Origin: Linnemannia elongata
Taxonomy: Eukaryota > Mortierellomycota > Mortierellomycetes > Mortierellales > Mortierellaceae
Assembly: GCA_036320915.1 (NCBI GenBank)
Contig: JAXBDG010000003.1
Span: forward strand, 1,984,001-2,048,000
Reading direction: 5' to 3'
Length of the DNA stretch: 64,000 nucleotides
Shown here: positions 11,020 to 23,221 of the stretch, piece by piece
Layout of the letters: each line of letters starts with the position of its first letter
How positions within the stretch are numbered: the first letter of the stretch is position 1
Notes under the pieces: generated by a model
What the model was told of the DNA's origin: nothing
The model's input: the letters and a program-made list of their open reading frames with translations, nothing else
Databases searched by the model: none
Translations under genes and position numbers: made by a program

Positions 11020-13264
11020 ATGACTCAACACTACCAGCGGACAGCAATGGCTCCCTCCATGCCAGGAATGCCCATCATCCCCCCTCGCTTCCAACAACAA
11101 CAGCAACAAGAAATGCTCCTCAACAACCGACGCCAACACCCTCAACTTTATCAACAACAGTATCCTCAACAGCAACAACAGTTCCGACCTAACCATATCC
11201 CTGGAGGGCCCTTACCCTTCTCGGGCCACACCCGAAGTGTGAGCAACGGTGGCGGTCCTGCTGTACCTAATGGCTACAGCAACAATGGCAGACGACTGTT
11301 GAATGGTCCTATTGGTAGTAATTACTATCCTCACCAACAACAACTTAACAGCTCCGGGACCAGCAACGGAGGGCACAACATGCAGCAGCATCAAGGGCCA
11401 GGCGGCAGACTGCGCTCGGAATCAAACCCTTCTTACAGTAGCAACCACAACGCCAACAGCTCGTCTCATTCTCCAGGTGGAGCTCTTAATGGCATTCCCA
11501 GTAGAGCCAACTCCAGTGGCACAGCAGCGTCGGGAAGCTCTTTCCAGGAACGCTTGAGGGAGCGGGACCGAGAGCGACAGGGTAGAGAGCGAGAGCGAGA
11601 GGAGAGAGAGGCTGCAGCCCGTGCTATCCATGAAGGTAATTGACGATGGACGATTTACAAGCAGGCGTTTCAATTAAGCGAATACATTGACGACGATATA
11701 TTTCGTACATGATTGATAATGACAATGAAGGGGGGTGCACTGTAAAGCAATCGCGCCCCTCGTTTTCTTCGGACAGAACGACATTCAATCCTCTTCTTCC
11801 ACTTCAGCATGTGCTATCATATCTCTCTGCTGTTACTCACATCACCTAACCGAAATTTCATTTACTCCCCTTTTCTTCCATGTGCTCCTTCCTCCCTCTC
11901 CGTCACTTAGACCCTAAACTCAACATTGTAACATCGACGAACTCTGTGACAGCAACCACGACGGCAGCAGCAGCAAAGGAAGCAGCGGCAGTGGCGGCAG
12001 CAACTGCGCAGAGTACAGGAACGGCGCTCTGGAACCGTATGCGTGCAGCCAAGGATGCTATCAATGTGGCCATCACAGGAGAGGAGCGTTGGCCAGGTAT
12101 GTGCGCAAAATCGAAGGAAGCACCCACGCACAAAATGGCATGGATGTTTGTGTTTTTTTCTTTCTTTCTTTCAGCTTCAGCTCACAAACATACTTCGTTC
12201 GTTGTTTATGATTTGTGAGCAAATTGAAGGCGAAGGGGGAATCTTTTCCCTCACTTGAGGTCCCTCTCTTTTCTCAAGCATGCGCACAAAAGGCGGCAAA
12301 AATAAAATGCCCAACAAAGTCAGTCATATTAATCTCACACACACTCCTTTTCTTTCGACTCTTCCCTTCTTCAGACTCCGATGACTCTGATCACGAAGGC
12401 GAATCGCACGTCAGTCGTGTGCTTCGCGAGTACAGCGACAAGAAAAAGATCGAGGAACTTGACCGTATGCCTATCGCCAGTCCATTATCGTCCAACGGCA
12501 GCACAGGCAGTAACTACAGGAATCGGACCCTCCGCGACGCCATTCGACAGGAGCATGGTACTAACAACAGCAGCTCCCCAGCACCAACTTCTCTCGCCTC
12601 ATCGGCGTCATCGAGCGATTACCTTGTTCGGTCTCGCAGAGCTAGAGGTGAAACCGGACACCAGCCATCTCGTTCAGAGGACTCTTCTTCTGCACCCTCT
12701 GCCCCACTCCGACCTATAAGAACCCGGGAAATCGGACAAAAACCAGCTGGTACACTCTCGCCGTCTGCATCACCTGCTTCTGCAACACTTCCAACACCAA
12801 CCTCGCCTAATACTCCTAGTAGCAGTAGTAGTGCATCGTTGGAGACACCTCGAATCGGGAACCGGTTTCGGACAAGCAGTGATGCCAGTCTGAGTGCAGC
12901 GCTGGGTCGATTGGAAGGCAAACGGAACCAGGATGCGTTGGTCGCTCAGGTGAGCCATCTGGGGAGCACACGGGCCCGGTCGCCTCACCGAGGGAACAGA
13001 GCTTACCGTGAACATATCGATGTCGCCCCACCACCACCTCTGCCGACACCCAAAAGTGATTACCGTCAACAGCGACAACAACCTCTCACGCCGCCTTCTT
13101 CTTCTGGGTCTTCTAAGACGCTGAGATCGAGTCCGTCGTTGCCATCATTGTCGTCATCACCGTCGTCGTCGCGCAGAAATGGCCAGCCTGTCGATTTGGG
13201 CGCATATGGACAACGTCAACAACAACAGCAGCAGACACAACTACAGCAAGCGCGCTACTTCTAA
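11020..13264 (+). CDS. Low-complexity protein with Mso1-like Sec1-binding motif
   Basis: Three exons: 11020-11635, 11911-12096, 12375-13264; 563 residues. Residues 1-205 are Gln/Asn/Ser/Pro-rich and end in an Arg/Glu-rich charged segment (about 170-203). Residues 245-300 are the only compact conserved-looking part: LWNRMRAAKDAINVAITG, then ESHVSRVLREYSDKKK. By eye this resembles the short Sec1-binding region of yeast Mso1 (an N-terminal LWN helix followed by an acidic stretch and a helix of the type xxHxxLxxYY). Mso1 helps SNARE-mediated fusion of secretory vesicles at the plasma membrane. The rest of the C-terminal part is disordered Ser/Pro-rich. The Mso1 assignment is an inference from one short motif; otherwise the protein is unrecognised. 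All introns are phase 1, which supports the model. Confidence 0.55.
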
Positions 13265-13702
13265 AATCGTTAGTGTTACTTGTAGTGCTTTCAAGTGAGT
13301 GGACGAGGTTTTGTTGTTTGGGCAAGAGACAGGGCCGTTTCAGTCTTTTGCAGTGTCTGGCTTAGAACAGTTCATGTCGCCAATAGTAATCGACAGACGC
13401 GTTTCAATTCTGCTTCATCCTGCGGAAAAATTTTCTTGTAGATATCGAGCTATGTAATGTCGCGTCATTACCTCTGTTACCACTTCTACCTTGTTTTCCT
13501 TGAAAATCCTCTTCTTTTTGTTTCCTCCTTTTCTTTTTCTTTTTCTTTTTCTTTTTCTTTTTCTTTTCTTATCTCCACTATCCTATTTATTTGCCCTTCT
13601 ACCATTCACCATCTCCTTGACCATTGTAAATACTGTAAATAATAAACTCTGCCATCTCACTACTACTCTTCACTTTCCCAACCACAAAACTAATCAAACA
13701 AC

Positions 13703-13732
<30 letters not shown>
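13265..13732. promoter_or_regulatory. Intergenic region with CTTTTT repeat and A30 leader
   Basis: It contains a tandem CTTTTT microsatellite at about 13530-13570. A run of 30 A residues at 13704-13733 ends with the A of the next start codon, so there is no spacer between the homopolymer and the ATG. Confidence 0.55.

Positions 13733-13733
<1 letters not shown>
13704..13733 (+). repeat. A30 tract abutting a start codon
   Basis: A run of 30 A residues whose last A is the first base of the ATG of the repeat-module gene. Confidence 0.85.
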
Positions 13734-13736
<3 letters not shown>

Positions 13737-16234
13737 AGCGAAGCAACCAACAAACAACCGACACCCCCTCTTCAACCCGCGCAACCCCTATGCGCGCAGG
13801 CGTCCAGAACCCCTCCGGTTCCAACTATCAAGTCGCCGGGCCAACCATCGGTGGAACCGCAACCCCTTACAATCCCGAAAACATCGAGGTCGCCAAGGAG
13901 CATCTTGCCGAATCCTTTGGCAAGGCTTCTCTCCATGATAACATTACCACTACTACTGGTACTGGCACTGGTACTGCTACTCGTGGTGGTACCGGCACGG
14001 ACCCGACGCTGAAGGATCAAGTCGTCTCGGGTGCCTCGTCTGCTGCTCATACTGCTGCAGATGTTACCAAGACTGTGGCCGCGGGTGCTGCTGCTGCTGG
14101 CGCTGCAACTGTCTCGGCGGTCAAGAGCTTCTTTGCGGGCGACAAGACTGCTGCCGACCACAGCAACCCTGCGTCTACTACTGCTCACACCATGACAAGT
14201 GCTAGCAACAAGTCCCAGCCCATTGCTGACTTTCCCAACGTAAGTTGCATATTCAAGAAAAAAAAATGTTTCAATTGGGCATTTTACTAACACTTGTTTC
14301 GTTTGTTGTGTTGACGATCCTTGTAGACCCAGGTGCACAACATCCACGTTGACTCGACCCCCGAAACCCCGACCCACCTCCACACCCACGCCGCCACAGG
14401 CCCCATCCACTCTGTCCCCGTCGACTTCGAGCCCATCCACTCCACTGGCTTGGACAGCACCGCCTCCAAGACAGGCTACCGTGCCAAGGAGGCCGATCTC
14501 CACGCCACCTCTGGCGTCCCTGCTTCCAAGGTCGATGTCCACCCTACTACCAAATTGAACCAGGGTTATAACACCCACCACCCTACTACTGCTACCGACA
14601 CGCATCCTACTGATTCTATTGATGCCCGTCCTACGGCTACATCTACTACTATGGACTCGCGTCCGATGACGGAGAAGGTCATGGCCCCCGTTGCTGGTGC
14701 TGCCTCGGCCATGGGCTCCGCTGCTGCCGGTACTGCTGCCTACCTTGGCAACAAGGCTTTTGAGGCTAAGGAGTCGGTCAAGGGTACCGTCAATAACTTG
14801 ACAACTCCTTCTGCTTCCTCTGACACCCCTTCGTCGACTACATCGCATGCGACTATGGACTCGACGAAGGGGACTTACAACCCTTCCATCTCGAGCTCGA
14901 CTTCTTACACCTCTCCTGCTTCTGCGACTGCCCCTAGTCAGTACCAATCGACTCACACTAACGCTCCCATCCAGTCTCAGTCGGCCCACTCTACCGACTA
15001 CCACCACACTAATACTTCTACCGACTCGCGTCCTTTGACGGAGAAGGTCAAAGCCCCCATCGTCGGCGCCGCCTCGGCTATTGGTGCCACTGCTGCCGGT
15101 ACTGCTGCCTATCTCGGAAACAAGGCCTCCGAGGCCAAGGAATCCGTCAAGGAGACCGCCAACAACATGTCCACTTCCAACCAAAAGACGACTCCCAATG
15201 TCTACAACAACAATAACAACAACAATAACAACAACAACACTTACTCCACCTCGACCCCCATGAACACCCCTACTGTCACTACCACACCCTATACAACCGC
15301 CAGCGACCCTACTCTCGGCGCCGCCATTCCCGCGCCCATGATCCAGACTACAACCTCTGCCATCAACCCTATCACCAAGACTGAGGAGATCAAGGCTTCC
15401 ACCGTCACCCCCGTCACCGAACCCGCTATCGTCCGTTCCCCAACCTTGGACACTTACCAGACCAAGACTACTACTACCAACCCTTCCTCCTCCACTGACT
15501 CTCCCAATGTTACTACCTCGTCGTCGCGTCCAATGACCGAGAAGTCCTCTGCCCCTGTCGCCGGAACTGCCTCGGCTTTTGGAGCTGCCGCTGTAGGCAC
15601 GGGTGCATACCTTGGCAACAAGCCCATGGATTCTAAGAACTCTGTCAACGATTCCGCCCACACCATGTCCACCCCCTCAGCTAACACCCACACCACTACG
15701 TCCTACAACCCTACAAACACCTCGTCCTACAACGCTCCCAACACCGCCCCTACTTCTTACACAACCTCCTCCAACACCACCATCCCTGCTTACGAAAAGA
15801 CAACCACCACAAACACTTATCCCTCCACCACGTCCACCGCATCCGCCCCCATCATGGCCGCGACCTCTGCACCCCACATGTCCCATACTGGTGTTAACAC
15901 TACCAACCCCAACCAACTTTCATCCGCAACACCCAATGAACTCAAAGCCGCCGACACAATTGCAGCCGCAATCCCCGCATCCTACCACGGTTCCGTTCCC
16001 CAAGTCGGCCCAGGTGAAGAAGTCGTGTGGGTCAAGACCGTCACTACCACCGACTACTACGATGATGGTACACCCAAAGGACGCGCAGATGTGGTCGATC
16101 GCCATCAGGAGGCGATTGATCCTAGAACTTATTCGACTGTCAAGGACGGTGAGAAGGTTTATGATAACAATGACCAGTATATGCGCCAGCAGCAGGAACA
16201 CCAGGACCAGCGTGGTGCTGGTGGCCATATGTAA
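13733..16234 (+). CDS. Hydrophilic protein with three copies of a ~50-residue module, function unknown
   Basis: Two exons, 13733-14239 and 14327-16234; 804 residues. I do not recognise the family. Three copies of a module begin at about residues 279, 402 and 568. Each opens with SRP(M/L)TEK, continues with an Ala/Gly-rich, mildly hydrophobic segment (e.g. VAGAASAMGSAAAGTAAYLG), then NKxxxxKxSV. A weaker related segment lies at about residues 105-145 (GASSAAHTAADVTKTV). Between modules the protein is Thr/Ser/Asn/Pro/His-rich. The C-terminus has a conserved-looking charged end (EEVVWVKTVTTTDYYDDG, then KGRADVVDRHQEAIDP). Such Ala/Gly segments recall LEA-like stress proteins or glycine-zipper membrane-associating helices; this is only a guess. 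A single phase-0 intron with GTAAGT donor. Convergent with RPB1 copy A. An overlapping 629-codon antisense frame is a compositional shadow. Confidence 0.75.
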
Positions 16235-16813
16235 ATAGTTCTGTTCGAGTAGGTTTGCATAGGAGCACGCGCGCAAAAAAAAAAAAAAAAAAAATAGTCC
16301 ACGCGTTTTCAATTAAAATCAGTACATTAAAATAACATAAGATCCCGCCTTGAACATCAACCATTTACATATCGGCCAGGATGGTCGTTCTCTTTTTCCA
16401 TTTTTTGGGTTTAATATATTACAACTATGTTTTTTTTTGTGAGGATCTTTCCATTATAGTGTGGGGGAGTGTCAAAAAATCGCTCTCCGAGCCGGGTCAC
16501 CCGTGTTGCTCCTGCTTCCCTGCCCCACAATGGTTGGGTTTTCTAAAGAGTACACACAGACAGACCTCCTCCGTTCAATCGAGGCAAATGCAAATGCAAA
16601 AAAATAATTATGCACGAGCAACTTTGATGATGTCCTTGAGTTGAGTAGTGCTGTGTGTGTGTGTGTGTGTTGTGTGTTGGGAGTTACGGCAGATGGTCGT
16701 TTTTTTTTTTGTGTATGTTATGTCAAATTTTGTCGTATGCCTGTTGTTGTTGTTATTGAATGTTCGCAACTCCAAATCTGCGTCCGCTCTGGAATTGTCA
16801 ACAGTCATTGCCA
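16235..16813. other. 3' region between the repeat-module gene and RPB1 copy A
   Basis: It holds an A20 tract at 16275-16294 just after the repeat-module gene, then the outer edge of the left RPB1 repeat arm (16447-16460) and the 3' flank of RPB1 copy A. That flank includes a TG microsatellite near 16652-16670. The same flank is repeated in inverse orientation at 30444-30797. Confidence 0.7.
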
Positions 16814-19800
16814 CTACTCCTCATCGTCCGAGTACGTTGGGCTGGTCGACTTGCCCTGTCCGGCAGGAGGTCGGGAAGGGCTGGCCGCACCATTGCCGGC
16901 GGGACTGTACATGGGTCGTCCAGGAGTCGCTGCTCCGCCGCTCGACGATCCTCCACCTGTGCCATAGCCCATGGGTGAGAACGACGTCGTCGGTGCCGAG
17001 TAACTAGGTGAGTAGCTAGGGCTTGCTGGAGAATAGCTTGGGCTCGTAGGAGAGTAGCTGGGACTCGTGGGGCTGTACGAGGGCGACGTGGGTGAATAGC
17101 TGGGGCTCGTGGGAGAGTACGATGGCGATGTCGGCGAGTAGCTGGGCGAGGTGGGACTGTACGAGGGCGAGGTGGGCGAATAGCTCGGGCTCGTAGGAGA
17201 GTAGCTTGGCGACGTAGGCGAGTACGAGGGTGATGTAGGGCTGTAGCTGGGGCTCGTAGGCGAGTACGATGGGGACGTGGGCGAGTACGAGGGCGACGTG
17301 GGCGAGTACGCCGGCGAGGTCGCACCATACCCATGGTTCGTCGGAGAGTAGCTTGGGCTCGTAGGCGAGTACGAGGGCGACGTCGGGCTGTAACTTGGGG
17401 ACGTGGGGCTGTAGCTTGGGCTCGTAGGCGAATACGAAGGCGACGTTGGAGAGTACGAAGGCGACGTAGGCGAGTACGAGGGTGACGTGGGCGAATAGTT
17501 GGGAGACGTGGGGCTGTAGCTCGGCGATGTAGGGCTGTAGCTGGGAGACGTAGGACTGTAACCAGGGCTGGTCGCGTACATAGGCGAGCTGGGCGAGTAG
17601 CCCGGTGATGCTGGGGAGTATCCAGGACTGGTAGCTCCATAGGGACTGGCGGCATCCCATGATCCGGGGCCCATAGGCGAGCTGGCTCCAGAGTTGCCCA
17701 TGGGCGAGAACACTGCATCCATGGGCGAGCTGGGGTGTGAAAAGTCCACATACTGGGGCGAGCGGCCGTCGTACGGCGTCATCGCAGATCCCATGCTGTC
17801 GTGGCCCATGCCCATGCCCATGCCCATGCCCATTCCGCCGGCCATGCCAGGGCGGGGTCCCTCAACGACCGTGCTCAACATCTTCTCGTCCAACATCAGG
17901 TCAAATTCGCCGGTTCCCAAAGGCGCCAGCTGTCCCAACATGATGTTCTCGGCCACTCCACGGCAGTCATCCAACTCACCAACAGCGGCGGCCTCCATCA
18001 AAATTTCGACAGTCTCCTCGAACGAACAACGCATCAGGGCTCCGGTCTCGGCGCGGTTGATACCGTGGCGAGTAATAGCCATCAAGTGTCCGCGGTGAGT
18101 CATCACATCACACAGCAACGACAAGTGACGGTAGTTGACATAGGAACCGTCAAACTCAATGACTCCACGCAACTCCTTCAAAAGCGCCTGACGAGCTGCC
18201 TCAATACCAAGGACCGACATGACTTCACCGCAGTTGTTCGAATAGGTCCTGCTAGCATCGACATCCTCCTCGCACATGACGGCCTTCAAATTCGAACCAC
18301 TGGTCTCCAAGTGCCACTCCATGTGAGACCCAAAGGTGCCGCTCTCCGTGATGGTGATCTTCTTCTTCTCCACCATGTACACACGCGTAATGTTTTTGAT
18401 ACCACGCAGGCCGATCGAGCTCAACAAACTGCTCTCAATCTTCTTCAAGAAAACATCCTCTTCCTCCTGGACATCCGCCTGCTTATCCGCCTGCTCCTCG
18501 CTAATGATGCGGCACCGGATAATCAGCTTCTCGGCGTTGTCGTCGGAGCAAATGCACATCAGATCGCGCTGGAAGTCCTCCGAGATCTTGTTGGACACAT
18601 CCGCCATCGTTAGCTTCTTGTCGAGCATCATCTTGCGGTCCAACTCGATACGCAGCAACCAGGGTGAGGTGCGTGAGGGGTTCAGGTCATCATCGGGCAT
18701 GGCATAGTAGGCCGAAACAAAGTCCTGATCCTCCTCGATGTTGGTGTTCTCTGGGTCGGGGTCGTAGTGAATCTCGGTCGACGAAGTCACCTTGCGCAAG
18801 TTGGTGTACTCGAGCGCCACCTGGACCTGCTTGGCTCGCTCCATGTTACGCGCACAGTCATCGGTCAGGTAAACGTTCAGCGAAGGCGTCTTGATATTGG
18901 TCGCAACGTTGATAATCTCCTTAAGACGAGGCACTCCCAGGGTGACGTTCTTGGATGACACTCCGGCGTAATGGAAGGTGTTGAGCGTCATCTGTGTGGC
19001 GGGCTCTCCGATCGACTGGGCAGCGACCGTACCGACCATCTCTCCGGGGTTGACCATCGCGTGGGCAAAACGGGATCCGATCTCCCCGACAACCCAATCA
19101 AAGGCCTCGCGTGTCAGGTGGTACTCCTCAATCACCCTGCGGACTGCGAGCGTCGAGCGAATCAACATGCGGAACAGTAAAGTTGCGTTGTCCTGAGCCT
19201 CCACACTGATGCGATCCGTGCCACGAACGACAACTAGTTGTTTCTCCAGGTTCTTGATGCTCTCCAAGATGTGACGAGGATCGAGGTCGCTGGGTCGCTT
19301 GTGGTCGACGTGGAACATCTGCTTGGAGTTCCAGATGTAACGTCTGATGTTGGTAGGCATGGGCCATTGGTCGTCACCCTCCGTGAAGATGTAATTGCGG
19401 AGCAAGTGGCGGTCATCCTCCAACTGCTTGAACTCGGCATCCAGCAACGACTGGACGGGGCCGACATTGGACCTCGAACCGCTGGGTCTAGCAGCATCGG
19501 CCTCCTCCAACGACTTGAGCACAGAGTAGTCAAGGGTACCTGGCTTGAAACCCTTAGATTTGTCCGCCAACTCAATCTTGAACTTTCGCTCAAACTGAGC
19601 ATTGGACATCTTGACCGTGTCCAGGCGTTGCTTTTCGACGTGACAGGCATCCATGCCATCCTCACCGTAACAGAACTGGATCACATGGCCGAGGGAGTTT
19701 CGAACGGTGCCGTCGTACTTGACCATCACGTCCTCCAGCGCCTTGACCAGACGACGCTGAATGTAACCTGTCTCGGCTGTCTTAACAGCAGTATCAATCA

Positions 19801-22800
19801 GACCTAATGAGTATGTGGGAAATGAGTAGAGCACGTAGAAAAGCGGTCAGTAAATGGTAATCGAGAGTATAGTAATAAACAAATAAAGAACAAACCTTTC
19901 GTGCTCGCATGTTTTACCTTCACGTCCTCCCATGGCGTGGAAAAAGAACTCTTGAGGGGTCAAGCCACGAAGGTACGAGTTCTCGACGAAACCACGACTC
20001 TCGGGCGAATGATCGTCCTTGGTAAAGTGAGGGAGGGTCCGGTACTTGAATCCAAAAGGAATACGTTTACCCTCGACGTTCTGCTGACCCACACAGGCTG
20101 TCATCTGCGAGACGTTAATGAAGGATCCCTTGGATCCAGAGATAACCATCTGCTTGACGTTATTGTCCTCGCGCAAACTCTGCTGGGCCATCTTTCCTGC
20201 ATCATCACGAGCCGTGTTCAGCGCTCTGTTCACGTTCGACTCGAATGTCTCGCGCAGGGTCATACCGGGCTTGCACTCGAGTTTGTCCTGCTGCGCCTGA
20301 ATAATGAGGTCGTTGACGTTGCTGGTCGCGTTGTTGATAATCGAGGTGATGCCCATGACAGTGTTACGATCCGCAACTGTGTCTCCGATACCAATACTGA
20401 ATCCGTGCTGCAACAGCCAATAGTTGACGACCGTCTGACATCCGTTGAAGAATGTCTTGGCCACCTCAGGTCCGTACTGGTTCATGATAACGTGGATCCA
20501 TCCGCCTCCTGATGTGCCGACAGTCTTCTTGCAGACAATACCGCAAATCAGTTCGCCGTTCTCGACAATGACCTTGGTATCTCCAGGGGAAATGTCGCTC
20601 TCCTCGCTATCAGGGTGAGTCGAGTGGAAGGTGATACAATTGATGCCCTTGGGGATAATCATACTAATCATTTGCTTTCCTGTCCACAGGGGCTTGGGTT
20701 TGAGGATCGCAGGGGTTGGCAGGAATCCTTCCCATCCGGGCACCCACATCACCAAGTTCATCACCATCTCCTTGGTCAGGAAGCAGTCGCGCTTGGTAAA
20801 CTTGCGCACACCGCACAGTGTATCCTGGACAATACCCATGACGGGCTTGTTCGACTGGGGCGAAACGATCTGGCGAGGAACCATGCAGATCTCTGTAATC
20901 TCGGCACGCGTCTCAACCGACTGGGGAACGTGCAAGTTCATCTCGTCTCCGTCGAAATCGGCGTTGTAGGGCGATGTGACCGAGAGGTTGAGGCGGAATG
21001 TCGAGTAAGGCATCACGCGAATCCTGTGACCCATCATCGACATTTTGTGCAGAGAAGGCTGACGGTTGAAGATAACAACATCACCGTCATTGATGTGGCG
21101 TTCAACCTTCCATCCGAGCTGCAAAGGGACCTCTCGCTTGTTCCACCGCAAGTCGATGCGCTGGCCGTCATCACGGATGACATACACAGCTCCGGGATGC
21201 TCTGTGGGTCCGTTCCTGACCAGCTCCTGTAATTTGTCAATGTTGTAGGGTGTGACCAACTCTGGGTAGGTGAGCGTCCTGGCGATACTGCGGGGCACTC
21301 CGACCTCGTCAATTGACAAGTTGGGGTCTCCTGTAATAACTGTACGAGCCGAGAAATCCACACGCTTTCCCATCAAGTTTCCACGAAGACGACCCTCCTT
21401 TCCCTTCAGGCGAGCACGAATCGACTTGAGCTGCATGGCGAAAAAACAGTTGGACAGAGATGGCAGTAAGTAAATGAGCTCAAAACAACAAGCTCAGCAA
21501 AGACACGCGTATGACATATTCAAAACAAACAATATGTCCACTTACAGGTCGTCCGTTCTTGTGGGCTGCTGGGGGCTGTCCAGCAATGTCGTTATCCATA
21601 TATGTGGCGACATGGTACTGGAGCAGCTGCTCGTGCTGCTGGATCAAATGTGCTGGGGTTCCGTCCTGTGCACACCGGTAGACATCGGCATTGGTCTTGA
21701 TGATAGCAAACAGCTTATGAGTCAAATCATCCTCTCCTGTGCTCGATCCATCCATCTGAATACTAGGACGGACGGCCAGAGGAGGGATGGGAAGCACCGT
21801 CATGATCATCCACTCGGGGCGAGCAAACTCCGCTGACAGACCCATGGCCTGAATATCTTCGTCCGAAATACGCTTCAAGATGTGGTACGCATCACTGGGT
21901 GTCAATGTGCGCTTGCCCTCAGGTTGAGAGTCCTATGTTCAACATAATGCGAATTGTGAGTGAGGATTAGCATTGTTGTGGGGGCCAGTCAACAGAATAG
22001 TCCAACGGTCAGACATAGCAACCATCGTACGGGTAAAAGAAGCCACAATACTTACGTCGTTGGCGTTGGCTTTGAAGTTGACGCTCAGGCCAAGACCTTC
22101 CTTGCGGAAGATGGGCTGGCGGTGTCCACATCCACCGTGCGACTTCTTCTTGGGTTGTGGAATACCTTGCTCATCTACCTCCATCTCTTCGCCCATCTCG
22201 CCGTCAATATCATCGCCACCCTCGCAGACCATCTTTGTCTTTGCGAGCTCCCAAACAGCCTTCAGGCGGACCTTGGGGTCTCTGATGCGTCGAGCTCTGA
22301 CAAACTTGCTGTTGTTCTGATACCACAAACGTATCAGAGCAGAGAGGTGTGATCAGGAAAAATGACAACTGAATAAGTTATGCTTTGCCACCAACAGCGC
22401 CACCGACTGACACTATTTCTTGTTATCCACTGGACGAAGCTGAAAAAAGGCCAAAAAAAAAAAAATAAAAAAAAAAAAAGGAGGGTAACAAACTTACATC
22501 GTCCACCTTGAGCTTGGAACAAGAGTAGCACACACACTCAAGAATCTTCTTGACCTTAGTCAGAAAACCTATGAGGTAGTTGCGGTTCAATGCTCAGATT
22601 AGTCGTTCATATATTCCTACACGATTCTTGCCTTCAGAAAAGAACTCAAGCTGCGCGCTCGAATAAATAATGACTAAATAAACCATGGGACATGTCAATC
22701 AGGCATACCGTTCAGATAAACAGGCTTGGCCAGCTCGATATGACCGAAATGTCCGGGGCACTCAGCCATACCCTCCGAGCACGTCTGGCACTTGAAGTTA

Positions 22801-23221
22801 CGGTTGATGGTACCCATGCGGGGATCGTGCAGACCGCCGATCTTGGGCCGCTTGGTGCCCTCGTCAATCAGCTCTGCGTGCTCGATCTTTGCCACAGACA
22901 TGTTTTTCTATGTACGTTTTTTGTGTGTTTGTTTTGTTTTGTGTATATACACAGATCAGGAATACATGTTTATTAGTTTTACGCTGCCTCTCATCTCTCA
23001 TACACAACAAAAACAAAAAACAATACGTTGTTTGCTCTTTGTCCTCTGTACAGGATACACACACATACACATAACCACACGCGCAAACATAAAAAAATCG
23101 CAAGCATAAAAAATACAAACGTACAATCTCCTCTGGCGAGAGGATACCAAACTGCACACAGTCCACACGCCGCAGCGGTGCTGACGAGTAAGTGAATCTA
23201 TTGCCGCTCATCGTCGTGTCG
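16460..23221 (-). repeat. Left arm of RPB1 inverted repeat
   Basis: This 6762-nt arm is the reverse complement of 24036-30797 (position x pairs with 47257 - x). Every open frame in one arm, on both strands and across introns, has a mirror with an identical translation in the other. The non-coding parts I compared by eye (introns 2 and 3, the 3' flank) also match. Strict identity ends 10 nt upstream of the start codon and about 354 nt past the stop codon. Beyond those points 13-17 nt of partly matching sequence follow, then little or none. Confidence 0.95.
16814..23211 (-). CDS. RPB1: RNA polymerase II largest subunit, copy A
   Basis: Seven exons on the minus strand: 23211-23125, 22907-22709, 22568-22498, 22316-22056, 21932-21546, 21430-19918, 19803-16814; 1835 residues, between yeast and human in length. 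Rpb1 forms the clamp, active site and C-terminal domain of Pol II. The clamp zinc site is at Cys69, Cys72, Cys79 and His82 ([18 protein letters not shown]). The catalytic magnesium loop [12 protein letters not shown] is at residues 491-502. The bridge-helix region and [16 protein letters not shown] trigger loop are in exon 7. The CTD has 28 repeats (residues about 1568-1769), mostly exact YSPTSPS, followed by an acidic end. All exon joins keep phase. The predicted protein is identical to copy B, but its promoter lies in the unique spacer and differs. Convergent with the repeat-module gene. Confidence 0.96.

Noticed and set aside
13772..15661. A 629-codon open frame antisense to the repeat-module gene, rich in Gly/Ser/Arg/Val
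   Set aside because: It is the complement of Thr/Ser/Pro-rich codons in the plus gene, which rarely create antisense stops; it has no domain and covers the sense intron without splice logic.
16798..17751. Long Arg/Pro-rich and Val/Leu-rich frames over the RPB1 CTD, mirrored at 29506-30459
   Set aside because: They are alternate-frame readings of the 21-nt CTD repeat; the heptad frame is the coding one.
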